From: Nemertoderma westbladi
Taxonomy: Eukaryota; Xenacoelomorpha; Nemertodermatida; Nemertodermatidae
Length of the DNA: 40,215 bases
Direction of reading: 5' to 3'
NCBI GenBank assembly: GCA_032718475.1
Contig: JAUCBJ010005659.1
Coordinates: forward strand, 1-40,215
A model generated the notes under the pieces. It did no database searches. It was not told where the DNA came from and worked only from the letters and a program-made list of their open reading frames with translations. The position numbers and the translations under genes are program-made. Each line of letters starts with the position of its first letter. Position 1 is the first letter of the stretch. Below are positions 20,406 to 30,161 of this stretch, piece after piece.

Positions 20406-20486
20406 TCTCCATGGCAACTCCAGTTGTCCCGGTCTCCGGGGAAACTCCAGTGGTCCCGGTCTCTATGGCAACTCCAGTGGTCACGG
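20406..20486 (+). repeat. 27-bp tandem triplicate with open reading frame
   Basis: Three head-to-tail units beginning GGTCTCCATGGCAACTCCAG, GGTCTCCGGGGAAACTCCAG and GGTCTCTATGGCAACTCCAG, keeping one frame that would encode MATPVVPVS / GETPVVPVS / MATPVVTGS. Because the unit is a multiple of three the frame survives. This may be a protein repeat or a GC-rich microsatellite. Confidence 0.7.
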
Positions 20487-20499
20487 GGTCACGGGATCA

Positions 20500-21015
20500 A
20501 TGGGAATACCAACGTCCACAAATAATGATAATTGTCAAGATATATTCATGTTTAATGAAGTTTCGGTGTTGGATGTTATGATTGGGGAAGATGCTCGCAA
20601 ATGCTCAATGAGTATAGATATAGATGACGACATTTTGGAGACGACTATCACAGGCGATAATTCAATGAATCTTTTTGATTCTATGAAATTTGTTGAATCA
20701 TTAGTGGCATCAGATATTGGATCGATCTTGGCAATGTTTTCTTTCCATTTTGTGTAACGTTACATAAAATGGAAGGAAATTCTTATGAACACGTTTGTTA
20801 AACCTTCTTATGAATACCAGTAGCACCTCACCCTGCAATTGCAACTGCCTGAAGAAGAACTTAAGATTTTGAAGAAGTCTGCAGCATAATGCTTTCTCTT
20901 GCCATTCTGAAAAAACTTACTCCTGGCAATGCTACCTGATGAGAGAGTTGATATTCGGCGACTTGCTTTTGTGAGAATTTTGAGAGCACGGAGCAGATTG
21001 ATTCCTGAGACTCCT
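20500..21015 (+). pseudogene. Unidentified coding debris, possibly transposon protein
   Basis: 20500-20757 is open and acidic (SIDIDDDILETTITGD), and another frame gives LQLPEEELKILKKSAA (about 20834-20885) and then LPDERVDIRRLAFVRILRAR (about 20935-20995), followed by a TAG. The DERxxIRxLxxxRIL motif resembles, as far as I can recall, a motif common in uncharacterised transposon-associated proteins of invertebrates. The frames are broken several times. RTE fragment D begins directly after it. I assign no function. Confidence 0.3.
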
Positions 21016-21021
21016 TAGATT

Positions 21022-21439
21022 GACACCAAATCTCTGGATGGCACATTCACAAGAATACTATGCCGGGTTCATTTGTTCAAGTACAATACACACATCTCCA
21101 ACCAGACACTATATAACATTGGAGGTGTCTCATTGGTCCCCCCAAGCTTGACACTAGAACAAAGTCGCCTTTACTTTGCAGGACATTGCTTTCGCCGTGA
21201 GGACCAGCCAGTGCATAATCTTATGCTTTAGCAGCCTCATGAAGTGAATAAACATGGAGGACAGCACATGACATTCTTGAGACGCATCTTAAAGGACACT
21301 GGCCTTGAAGATGCAGATGATCTAGCAAATGTCATGGGTGATAGGGAGTTGGGGTGGTGCAATTTTGTCGACAAGCCGGCACATCATTCTTAAAAATGCA
21401 GCTGCAATGCAGCATGCTGATCCTAGTAGTAGTAGTATC
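21022..21439 (+). mobile_element. RTE-like LINE fragment D (3' end)
   Basis: A 5'-truncated copy of the family of fragments C and E, beginning at GACACCAAATCTCTGGATGG (21022) and running to the family 3' terminus GCAGCATGCTGATCC followed by a TAGTAGTAGTA tail (21425-21438). It encodes broken pieces of the C-terminal domain, including the LAGHCFRREDQ-like and LEDADDLANVMGDRE stretches. A clear target duplication was not found. Confidence 0.88.
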
Positions 21440-21504
21440 AACCACCCTCCATGAACGCAGATTTAGATTCAGTGCGCACTGCTGATGAAGTAAAGACGAG
21501 GTCA

Positions 21505-21697
21505 TACCAGATCTACTTTTCTGGCAACCAACTCATAGAAAGCGTAGTCGTGGATGACCAGCCATAACATATATGATCAACTTGAAAGGGATACTGAACT
21601 TGGGAGAAACGAAATTGCGACAACTATTGAGAATCGGGAGGCGTGGAAGGATCTCATTTCCACAGTCCAAATTCGCTCGACCTAGTAGTAGTAGTAA
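21505..21697 (+). mobile_element. RTE-like LINE fragment F, a second family, 3' end
   Basis: The extreme C-terminus of a different LINE: PAITY followed, after a one-base loss, by DQLERDTELGRNEIATTIEN and REAWKDLISTV, then a stop and a TAGTAGTAGTAGTA tail at 21683-21697. Fragment G at 32575-32752 is a copy of the same region. The tail repeat is the same as that of fragments C and D although the protein ends differ. The 3' end abuts the truncated Gypsy gag. Confidence 0.8.
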
Positions 21698-22350
21698 CCT
21701 TCACCACTACTACGACTCTCATTTAGACCTTGGTTTCTTTGTTGCCTTACTGCGTTAACGTCTTCATATTTGTGATTAGATATGTCCAAAGTTCGAGCCT
21801 GTGTTACTTCATTCAATTTAAGTATTTCTATTGTTTTGTCAAGATCCAAATCTTTCTTACTTAACAACTTTTCGCATATTTTTTCGTCCTTTATTCCTAA
21901 TATCAGTCGATCACACACAAGCGACTCACATAAGGTCTCAAATCAGCATGTTTCAGACAACTTTAATAATAATACTGTTATGTAACAATCAAGTGATTCA
22001 CTAGGAGATTGTTCCCGTTTAAAAAATACATACCTTTCATAAGTTTCATTCCTTTTCAGAACACACCTTTCTTCAAACTTTGCTAACACATGTTGAATTT
22101 TCATTTCATCTCCAGGGGTTTCAAAGTGAAGAGTGTCATACATATGCATAGCTTCTTTTCCAATCACAATAAACAGTGATGCCACTCGAATCTGTTTCCT
22201 GATTCCTAAACTGATTTCTTTGAAATCCCTGCCACAATCTCGTAGTATTTCCATTCTTGTTTGAATTCCTTCCAATTTTCACCACGGTGTTGATGGTCTT
22301 CCAAATTGAAAGGTTGGGGTGGTTTTGCTGTCATAGTCTTCAGTTGCCAT
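21698..22350 (-). pseudogene. Ty3/Gypsy LTR-retrotransposon gag fragment
   Basis: The minus-strand frame 22275-21682 carries a gag-like capsid region: VIGKEAMHMYDTLHFETPG, FEERCVLKRNETYERYVFF, then SLVCDRLILGIKDEKICEKL and LDLDKTIEILKLNEVTQART. This order (an NE-x-Y-x-R-x-x-F block, then DRL-x-x-GI and a helix with EKLL) is that of Ty3/Gypsy gag. One TGA interrupts it at 21943-21945. The N-terminal portion (PFNLEDHQHRGENWKEF) lies in another frame between about 22336 and 22200, with a TAG and a frameshift. The gag is cut off at 21698 by the tail of LINE fragment F. No zinc knuckle, pol or LTR was found, so this is an isolated, non-functional remnant. Confidence 0.82.
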
Positions 22351-22739
22351 TTTTTTTAGTGACTCTTACACACAATAATATTAATTGTAAGCCTATTCTG
22401 TAATTATTATACTAGTGAGTTCAATAACCATCACCAGTACAAACAGCTGTAATAATATTAAATAGTGTACAATGTTTACAGGTTGAGTTAATGGTATACT
22501 AGTATTTAAAACTATACTAGTATTATAAATAATTATTGTAACATAATAGACTGCATTGTAATAATGATAATCCTGGTTTTATTTGAATTATTTCATTTGT
22601 TTTAACTTGTTTTCTTGAAATTAACAACATTCTTTATTAGGGTATTTAGATTCAAAATGCTGAAAATCTAGAACATAAACATAAACGCCCCCACTAGAAC
22701 CACACAATTTGGAACTTAAACGCATTGAACTTTGAGTAA

Positions 22740-23215
22740 ATACGGTATATGTTTTATTCATTCGACCTTCTTTCCGGTTTATGTAATGACTAATAATTAA
22801 ATAATTAGTGTTAGCACACCCACTACTGTTAATGCATTACCCATAACCGATATCAACTGTAGCTATATTAGGCCTACAAAGAGATGTGGACCATCAACCA
22901 TGAACCAATGCTTCTCCTGTAATGCATTATAGTCCATTAAGAACACTAATGGTTCTTATAGGTATATAATATATTATTCAACATATTTTGTTACTTATCT
23001 ACATTCATATATGTCACCCCAAGTAAATTAATGGAATAAATCACCTATTACCCTACATGATGGTGTTTATAAGGTGTTGTTAATTATTTATTAGGCCAAA
23101 GGAGGGAAAATGTTTATATACAGTACTTCATAATCATTTTATTCAAATTCTTACTTTACTAAGACCAAACTTTAGTTAAACCAAATTGGCATACAACTCT
23201 TGTCACCTACAGTAG
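22740..23215 (+). repeat. About 450-bp dispersed repeat, copy 2 of 3
   Basis: Collinear with copies at 6000-6420 and 32762-33256: TATATGTTTTATTCATT, GTGTTAGCACAC, CACTAATGGTTCTTATAGG, CAACATATTTTGTTACTTAT, TTAATGGAATAAATCACC, GGTGTTTATAAGG, AATCATTTTATTCAAATTC and ACAGTAGATTAT in order. It is closest to copy 3. No receptor gene follows it; a tandem array and a small membrane ORF do. Confidence 0.78.
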
Positions 23216-23289
23216 ATTATATCCCAATTCAGTGTTACATTCACCCATTTTTAATAAAGAGATTTAACATACTTATATTTTCAAACGGA

Positions 23290-23459
23290 AGCAGGACAAT
23301 TCGGTCCCGGGAAATTCGGTCCCGGGAAATTCGGGCCGGACAATTCGGTCCGGACAATTCGGTCCGGAAAATTCGGTCCGGACGATTCGGTCCTGGACAA
23401 TTTGGTCACCGACAATTCGGTCCCAACTCATACATATTGATGGGACCGAATTGTCCGGG
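23290..23459. repeat. About 14-bp GGACAATTCGGTCC tandem array with inverted end
   Basis: Eight or nine units of the form GGACAATTCGGTCC or GGGAAATTCGGTCCC between 23290 and 23431, then the same word in reverse (GGGACCGAATTGTCCGGG) at 23441-23458. Each unit is nearly palindromic, so the whole block can fold on itself. The open frame through it (rich in Ile-Arg-Ser) is a product of the repeat. Confidence 0.85.
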
Positions 23460-23603
23460 AAGAAATTTAATTGGTACTATATAATGGTGAATGATCTAGA
23501 ACCTTAATATATATTTTTATTTTTTACTTCATAGTATTTCTTTGAAATAAAAAAATTTAATTTTTTTGTTAACATAATTAGTTATGGTAGCTATGTTGTT
23601 TTT

Positions 23604-23885
23604 ATGGAGCTTGTGAATTATTTACTAGGTAGTAATAGTATGTGTTTAAAATGTTTAAACCTGACTTTTTATATATATTGCGTATTTATATGTGTTATTA
23701 GTTGGTTAACAAACCTAAATTATTATCCGAGATACTGGATCTCATTCAGGGACACTTTGCTGAATTTAGATAAAATAAATTGTACCGCCACCCATGTTCT
23801 GTTCAGTGTAACTGTTATATTATCATCAATATTTTTGGTAATTAATATAATTATTCTGCAACAGTTTAGGTCTAATTCTGATTAA
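23604..23885 (+). CDS. Small hypothetical membrane protein ORF
   Basis: A 93-residue ORF from an ATG, with two hydrophobic segments at about residues 20-38 (LTFYIYCVFICVISWL) and 64-85 (VLFSVTVILSSIFLVINIII), joined by a loop containing NLNYYPRYWISFRDTLLNL. There is no similarity I can see to the two receptors, even though a copy of the repeat found upstream of them lies just before it. In AT-rich DNA such hydrophobic ORFs arise by chance, so it may not be a gene. Confidence 0.25.
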   Translation: MELVNYLLGSNSMCLKCLNLTFYIYCVFICVISWLTNLNYYPRYWISFRDTLLNLDKINCTATHVLFSVTVILSSIFLVINIIILQQFRSNSD

Positions 23886-24285
23886 TGTTTTCACAGATTT
23901 TTTTTATAATTTCAAGAAAATGCTAGCTAATAAAAAAAACATTAGCTACTAAATAATATATAAACTCATACAAAATTGTATGTGGTACCGCGGTAGTAGG
24001 CTGTTGGTACCGGATGCCAAGTCTTCAGCTTTACAGGTACATCTACAGTACAGCAGTACAGTCTGACAGTGGTCCAGGCACTAATGTGCAGAATCCAGGC
24101 CGGTTCTGTAAAACTGTTTCATTGTTTCTAAAATCTTTCTTAATAATAATAGGCAGTGCTTTTTTATGTCCTTTTATTTGACTTTTTTGTCCTCCCTTTT
24201 TTACGAATTGTGCATTATGACCTTTGTGTCCCTTTAATGACTTTGGTTGTCCTTTAATGACTGTAAGTAAGTATTACATTAATGT
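23886..24285. other. Non-coding spacer
   Basis: AT-rich, with GGTACCGCGG and TTGGTACCGG words near 23981-24015. No coding potential or repeat array recognised. Confidence 0.4.
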
Positions 24286-24289
24286 ATGT

Positions 24290-24536
24290 ATTTCTTTAAA
24301 CTATCAGACAGTTGATTTCAACATGCCTATGCCAAAACATTCAAGATTTGTTGATTTCTGGTCTGTCGGACAGTTGGTTTCACTATGCCTGTGCCAAAAC
24401 ATTCAAAATTCCATGATTTATAGACTATGAGATAGATTTCCATATGCGCCTGTGGTAAAAGACTCAATATAATAGTTTGTGGTTGTTGTCGATAATCGAT
24501 TACCACATGACGTACCAAAACACTCATTTTATAGCC
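24290..24536. repeat. Diverged tandem repeat, about 60-bp unit, 4 copies
   Basis: Units aligned on CAGACAGTTGATTTCA, GGACAGTTGGTTTCA, GAGATAGATTTCC and GATAATCGATTACC, each followed by ATGCCTATGCCAAAACATTCA or a relative of it (CTGTGCCAAAACATTC, CTGTGGTAAAAGACTC, GACGTACCAAAACACTC). The last two units are the most diverged. It runs directly into the 68-bp array. Confidence 0.7.
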
Positions 24537-24815
24537 AAAAACAATTACCAATTGATGGAAAGGAGCAGGTTAAGGCCGGATTTTCTAACCAAAACAATAA
24601 ACAGCCACTTTACCAAATGAAGGAAAGGAGCAGGTTACAGAGGCTAGCCTTTCTAACCAAAACAATAAACGATCACTTTACTAATTGAGGGAAAGGAGCA
24701 GGTTACAGAGGCGGGATTTTCTAACCAAAACAATAAACGATCACTTAACTAATTGAGGGAAGGGAGCAGGTTACAGAGGCGGGATTTCCTAACCAAAACA
24801 ATAAACGATCAATCC
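24537..24815. repeat. 68-bp tandem repeat, 4 copies
   Basis: GGAGCAGGTTA recurs at about 24562, 24627, 24695 and 24763 (spacing 65, 68, 68). Each is followed by CAGAGGCGGGATTTTCTAAC or a relative, then CAAAACAATAAACGATCACT. The last two units are nearly identical and the first is diverged. The small ORF across it is repeat-derived. Confidence 0.9.
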
Positions 24816-25080
24816 AGTTTGGCCTATCAATTATTTTAAATTTATTAGCACAACCGGTCAGCCGGTAGGCCTACCATTTACCGTATTTAAATGGTAGGCT
24901 ACACAGTAGGCCTACAGCAGTACCGGTGCCGGTACCGGTACTAAAAGACCTAAAATACCTGCTTTATACCTACATCTGCACATACAATACAGCAATACTG
25001 CAAAATAGTGATCTACTGTATATACTAATACCGGTACTGATAGCCTGAGAGAATAGCAGTAAAGAAACCGGTAGCATGAA
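24816..25080. other. AGGCCT/ACCGGT-rich palindromic patch
   Basis: GTAGGCCTACCATTTA and TAAATGGTAGGCTAC (24865-24902) form a hairpin with a loop of about six bases, and CAGTACCGGTGCCGGTACCG (24919-24938) is itself palindromic. No gene is seen. Confidence 0.55.
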
Positions 25081-26699
25081 AAAGGACGTCATGAGTGATT
25101 TAAGCAGACAATAAAAATTATTATAATAATAATACAATAATACGATAATAAAATACGATAATAATATATACAGAACAATAACTTAACTGTATTGCTAATA
25201 ATTTATTATTTATAATATTAATAATAATAATATTATAATTAATTTATTATTAATAACTTTATATTTCCATCAGTAGAATAGTTACATTACCGAACTAATA
25301 TTAACAAATTTTAATGCAATATTACAATATATTATTCATATTATTAATGCCTATTCGGTGGTTGATGTAATGGGCCTTCCCGATCAACCTACGTCTTTAC
25401 TATGCATCAAGTTAAATATATTCATAATACTTTTTTCATTTACTGTAATTTACTAATTATTTGACTTATCGTACTCCAATTATTACATAGTTACAATTTA
25501 TTTGTGTGCATGCAAGTTTAGAAAATGTTTCATAATAAAAAAAAAATAATTATACAAACATAAAGGTATAAGGCACCAGATCACGGTACCGGTAAGTATA
25601 ACACAGACAAACACAGTCTGTGTATGAAAAAATGACTGAATGGCAGAACAAGGAAACGACACATCCTTCTGTAATTGAATAGTAAAGTAAGAATAATAAT
25701 AATCAAGTCAGCAATATGTATAGTAAAAATATGTGGTACTAAAATATTATGTCAATCCTACTGTAAATACAGTATAATTATTATCTGTAATTTATGACAC
25801 ACCGAAAACCTCAAGAAAACAGAGGTTACAATTTCTCACTTCAACTTAGACAATTGCAGCAAGTGTAATTAAGATTTACAATGTTTACAATATTTACAAT
25901 TTTAACTAAAAAAACTTAATTTATTAATTATTGTATTATTATTGTTGTATTGAGTAATACAGTACACAGAACCATAGGTATTGGTCGACAGTATTGGTAT
26001 TGGTATAGGTATTGGTATTACCGAAATATTGCACTTTGAATTTATCATTATAATAATCAAATCAAACATATCTAAAACTAAAGCTCTTGAATTAGCCAGT
26101 CATCCATCACCCTTGTATGGCATTTGGTTCGGTGGTGGGTGGGTTGGAATGGTTCGGCCACATTAGGGGGTGGTTTGGGGGTGGGTTGGAAAGAAATGGT
26201 TCAGCCGCAAAGGGGTGGTTCGATACACCAACATGTCAGTCGGGATCACCACCCCCTCCCAATGCAGCTGGACTTTCAACTGGGTGATCGGTGGATGGAA
26301 GGACGGCCATTGCCTGCTTGTCAATCCCCAAACATAACGCCATTTGGTCTAGGTAGCGAGCCAGGTGTTGGTTGACAACACCAATAAGAAGTAGTGGAAT
26401 ATGTTCCACCAAATCATTCATTGCTTTTTTGGCTGCTATTATTGGCTGTGATCGGTACCTGTGATGAGGCTGTGACTAAGAATACCATAGAATGCAATAT
26501 TATATTGAAATTTTGAATGTGAGGTTGTTGAAGAACATATAGTATGAAATATGGTATAACCCCCCCCCCCCCCCCCCACCTCCTCGGGATACTCCCATGC
26601 TGTAAAACATTATTACAATAAATTTTTCGGACCTCATCTATGCATGTAAACATCATTAAATAATGTTGATAATGATTCCCTATGTACTGTAAAACCAAG
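25081..26699. other. Low-complexity AT-rich then GT-rich spacer
   Basis: 25110-25560 is dominated by ATAATA/TTATTA runs. A (GGTATT)n-like microsatellite lies at 25976-26020. 26125-26225 is strongly G/T-biased with repeated GGTTCG and GTGGGTTGG words. A run of about 19 C (26561-26577) sits in TTCATACTATATG-flanked sequence. A 61-residue minus-strand ORF (26421-26236, containing LLLIGVVNQHLARYLDQMAL) looks protein-like, but I cannot assign it. Confidence 0.45.
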
Positions 26700-26838
26700 A
26701 CAATAGATTAGCCATAACGCGACAATTAGCCATAACGTGACTTTTAGAGTAGCCTTACCGCGACTTTGAAAGTCGCATTACGGCTAATCTCCAAAAAAAT
26801 TAGCTGTAACGCGACAGTAGCCATAATGCGACGACACC
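26700..26838. repeat. TTAGCCATAACGCGAC repeats in both orientations
   Basis: The word AGCCATAACGCGAC or a close relative occurs at about 26710, 26728, 26750, 26800 and 26818, and in reverse (GTCGCATTACGGCT) at 26772-26786. The stretch 26746-26791 folds as a hairpin with a 21-base arm (AGAGTAGCCTTACCGCGACT against AGTCGCATTACGGCTAATCT). It ends about 20 bases before the RTE copy at 26867. Confidence 0.7.
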
Positions 26839-26866
26839 ATTCTAGGTATGTCCTAAAGCATTACAA

Positions 26867-28573
26867 CTAGGATCGGCATGCTGCATTGCAGCTGCATTTT
26901 TAAGAATGCTGTGCCGGCTTGTCAACAAAATTGCACCGCCACAACTCCCTATCACCCATGACATTTGCTAGATCATCCGCATCTTCAAGGCCAGTGTCCT
27001 TTAAGATGCGTCTCAAGAAAGTCATGGGCTGTCCACCATGCTTATTCACTCCATAAGGCTGCCAAAGTACAAGATTATGCACAGGCTGGTCCTCACGGCG
27101 AAAGCAATGTCCTGCAAAGTGGAGGCGATTTTGTTCTAGTGTCAAGCTTGGGGGAACCAATGAGACACCTCCAATGTTATAGTGTCTGGTTGGAGATGTG
27201 TGCATTGTACTTGACACATTGAACCCGGCGTAGCATTCTTGTGAATGTGCCATCCAGAGATTTGGTGTCCTCAGCAGTTAGAGCCCAGCATGGACTCCCA
27301 TAGAGGAGTACTGGAACTACTGCTGCTCTAAATAATCGGACCTTAAGTTTCCGATTAATTCTCGGTGACTTCCAAATCCTGGAAAGCCTATTCAAGGCTG
27401 CCCATGCCTTTCCCTTACGTATTCGAAGGTGCTCACCTGACTTCCGGATCCATGATCCCAGGTAACAGAAGTCGTCCACATGCTCAAGCATACCATCCTT
27501 TGAGCTTATGCTCATCCGATCAGAGACTTGCTGAGGACTTTCAAAGTTAACTGTCAGAATTTTGGTCTTTCTGGAGTTAATAAAAAGACCAACACTAGAA
27601 GCAGCATGTTCTAATGAGCTGAGGAGCCGTTGGGCTCCCTCTAATGATTCTGAGAGTACTCCTAAGTCATCAGCAAAGTCTAGATCAGTTAGGTACTTGG
27701 CAGGATTTCCTCGACTTCTGGAGCCAGTAGGTGGAGTTATCATCACCCCATCATCATTATAATGATCTAAGGACATGCGTAGAACATAGTAAACCACAAT
27801 AATGAACAAGAATGGTGCATGTGTGTCTCCTTGGAGGACGCCCCATAACACTTCAAATGGTTCTGTGTCACCGTCAACAGTAGGCACAAATGTTGTCGAA
27901 CCATCGTATACTGATCTGATTGCTGCAATAACTTCATCAGGAATCCCATATAATGAAAGTATGCTGAACATACGTGAGCGAGAGACTGAATCAAATGCCT
28001 TGAAGAAGTCAACAAAGATAACAGCCAGATGCTTTCTTTTTTGATAACTCTTCAATTATCCTTCTAAGTGCCAAAATGGGCTCCATGGTCCCACGACCTT
28101 TACGGAACCCATTCTGATTTCCACGGAGCAGTCTCTCAATGGGATCCCTGATGCGATTTAATAGAATCCTATTGTATAGCTTTGCAGCAATCGAGATCAA
28201 TGAGATTCCCCGAAAAGAACCATAGAGTGTTAGGTTGCCCTTCTTGGGAACTGGGACCATCTTATTTGTTTTCATTTCTTGTGGGACTCTTGTTGTTTGG
28301 TACATGTCTACTATGATGGGATAGATGAGCTTTAAACACTCAGGTATTTTAAAGACCTCAGGGGGAACACCATCTACTCCACTGGCACGATTGGTCTTAA
28401 TGCTCTTTGCAGCAGCCTTCACTTCTGCAAAGGAGATATCGCCAATGGGAATATCTGGGAGTACAGACTCAGACACTTTTACTTCTATAAAGTTATCAGG
28501 CAATACCCTGTCATTATTATCATTAGGAGCTTTTCAAAGTGGGCTTTCCAACCATTGAGGCAATCAGCTGGTG
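26867..28573 (-). mobile_element. RTE-like LINE copy E, 1.7 kb, 5'-truncated, with 12-bp TSD
   Basis: The perfect direct repeat AAAGCATTACAA flanks the element at 26855-26866 and 28574-28585, so the insertion is fully delimited. It is the longest copy of the family in the window and covers the RT, thumb and C-terminal domain. The left end is the family 3' terminus (GCAGCATGCCGATCCTAG), here without the (TAG)n tail seen in copies C and D. The insertion lies between the AGCCATAACGCGAC repeats and an unidentified ORF at 28584, and probably interrupted sequence related to one of them. Confidence 0.95.
26900..28503 (-). pseudogene. RTE-like reverse transcriptase with two frameshifts
   Basis: Minus strand. 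28503-28050 encodes the RT N-terminal blocks: NRASGVDGVPPEVFK, KMVPVPKKGNL, FRGISLISIAAKLYNRILLN and NQNGFRKGRGT. A frameshift in an A/T run near 28040 leads into 28045-27180: VIFVDFFKAFDSVSRSRM, WGVLQGDTHAPFLF, TDLDFADDLGVLSES (catalytic FADD intact), VGLFINSRKTKILTVNF, then VPVLLYGSPCW. A two-base loss near 27178-27183, relative to fragment C at the same place, shifts the frame again into 27177-26900 (NRLHFAGHCFRREDQ, ending PAQHS). The block order and the short tandem 3' tails of related copies point to the RTE group; the exact clade is uncertain. The endonuclease is missing because of 5' truncation. Confidence 0.92.
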
Positions 28574-28583
28574 AAAGCATTAC

Positions 28584-28901
28584 AAACCACACGTTAAAGA
28601 AAGTTACAAAACATCCGTTAAAGAGATTATTGAATTAAGGAAGTACAGGTTCCTCTTGGCCAACATGCAAAAAATAAGATCTGGTACTGATACTGACCTA
28701 AAGGCAGTAGGAAATAAAATATACATACAGACTGTCAGACTACGGGACCGTGCATCCGAGTACTCTAGTTTAATCATTTCTGTACTCAAAACAACATGCC
28801 TCCAAAGTCAACTGAACCCACTAAACTACAGTAGATCGCATCGAGGACGTCCTTATGATACTCTGCAAGTGCGTATTTTCAGTCCCTTTATATCCAGTTA
28901 A
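28584..28901 (+). CDS. Unidentified ORF fragment, possible transposon protein
   Basis: The frame is open from 28584, just at the target duplication of RTE copy E, to the TAA at 28899-28901. It encodes about 105 residues of charged, helix-prone sequence (VKEIIELRKYRFLLANMQKI, then VRLRDRASEYSSLIISVLK), and ends with SHRGRPYDTLQVRIF. A charged coiled-coil-like stretch followed by a GRPY-x4-VR motif recalls uncharacterised transposon-associated proteins, from memory only. The 5' part, if it existed, would have been separated by copy E, but I saw no matching frame to the left of 26855. Function unknown. Confidence 0.35.
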   Translation, partial: KPHVKESYKTSVKEIIELRKYRFLLANMQKIRSGTDTDLKAVGNKIYIQTVRLRDRASEYSSLIISVLKTTCLQSQLNPLNYSRSHRGRPYDTLQVRIFSPFISS

Positions 28902-28939
28902 TTGTTTTATATATTTTAGCTCCCATAAGTACATACTAG

Positions 28940-30070
28940 TGCCAAACCCTCATTAATTTGAATATTGATAAAACTGTATATTGTTTATATTCCAACAACC
29001 CGCGGTCCACTGAAAATGTAGCCAAAGTTAAAATAAAAGATACAAATCTAAAGTGTAAAAATGAAATCAAATATCTTGGTCTCATACTTGACAACCACTT
29101 GAATTGGAAGTCCCACTGTAAATATGTAATATCTATGGTGTCGAAATTTACTGGCTTGTTTTTTAAACTCAGACACTTGTTGCCTCTATCGGTGCTCAAA
29201 TCAATATATTATTCCCTCGTAAATTCACGGATCCTCTACGGTATTGCCTTATGGGGCAGCTCCTACCCAACATATATTAATAAAATTCGTGTTCTGGTAA
29301 ATAAAATTGTGAGGGCTATAACATTCAGTGAATGGGATTGCCAATCTTTTACCATTTATCGTCGGTTAGAAATTTTGCCCATTCAAGCTTTGTATAAGTT
29401 AAATGTTGCCAAGCTCATGTTCGATGCGTTTCATGGTTTATTACCTTCTGGTTTAATGAATCTCTTTCGTTTATCTAATACTGTTCATAACTATAACACT
29501 CGTGGTTCATACAATACTAATTTCTTTATTCCTCGCTTTCGTACTGTCCGTGGACAAATGTCCATACAGTATCAGGGCCCTATTATCTGGAACGAGATAC
29601 CAATTATCATACGGTCCACACAAAAACTTTCGACCTTTTCCAAAAACTTTAAGGCACATCTTCTCAGCGATAATTAATCTTCCCTTTTTTTTTTTTAATT
29701 TTCTTTTTTTTTTCTTTTTTGTATTTCTGGATTTTTAAATTTCTTTTTCGATAGCTATTCTATGGTATTTCATCTAGTCAGATTCGATCTCTCATTATGT
29801 TGTACATCCCTTATAATTTCTCAATGTAGGTCTCTTCAGTAGTCCCCCCCCCCCCCCCCCCCAGTCCCCCTCATGGTGGTAGCAACCTTCAAGCTATGGC
29901 TTTTCTGTTATCACCCTTTTCTCTCTGTTCTCAGTTATCGAACCATTAACCAACTGGCTCTCAATCGTCCACACTAACATGTATGTGTTTAATATATTTT
30001 GTATACCAGTAATGCATTTATCAAAGGTGGAGGTTATTTTTAACATTGAAAGAGAGAAATAAACGAAACA
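28940..30070 (+). mobile_element. Jockey/CR1-group LINE fragment with 3' UTR
   Basis: 28958-29677 is an intact 239-residue frame of the region after the RT catalytic core: KYLGLILDNHLNWKSHCKYV, LKSIYYSLVNSRILYGIALW, YKLNVAKLMFDAFHGLLPSG and HNYNTRGSYN, ending with IIWNEIPIIIRS. This is the usual C-terminus of Jockey/CR1-group LINEs (L-W-G ... HNYNTR ... LWN-x-(I/L)P). It is a different family from the element at 12.6-17.2 kb and from the RTE copies. The following sequence has a T-rich run (29682-29740), a C17-type run (29845-29861), a TGGTAGCAACCTTCAAGCTA word and an AAATAAACGAAAC end, and is probably the 3' UTR. The endonuclease and RT core are missing. Confidence 0.82.
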
Positions 30071-30161
30071 ATACGTAGAAATGAATCCCTCCCATTATAA
30101 ACAATTATTATAATTAATTATAAATAATTAAGAAAATTTAAAAAAACTTACTTTAAAAAAC

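Noticed and set aside
21698-22350. Complete LTR retrotransposon or endogenous virus
   Set aside because: Only a broken gag segment is visible; no LTR, primer-binding site, protease, reverse transcriptase or envelope region was found nearby.
23200-23484. 94-residue ORF rich in Ile-Arg-Ser as a gene
   Set aside because: It is the translation of the palindromic 14-bp tandem array.
26236-26421. 61-residue minus-strand ORF (LIGVVNQHLARYLDQ) as a gene
   Set aside because: Protein-like composition, but no start context, splice sites or recognisable family; noted in the spacer entry only.
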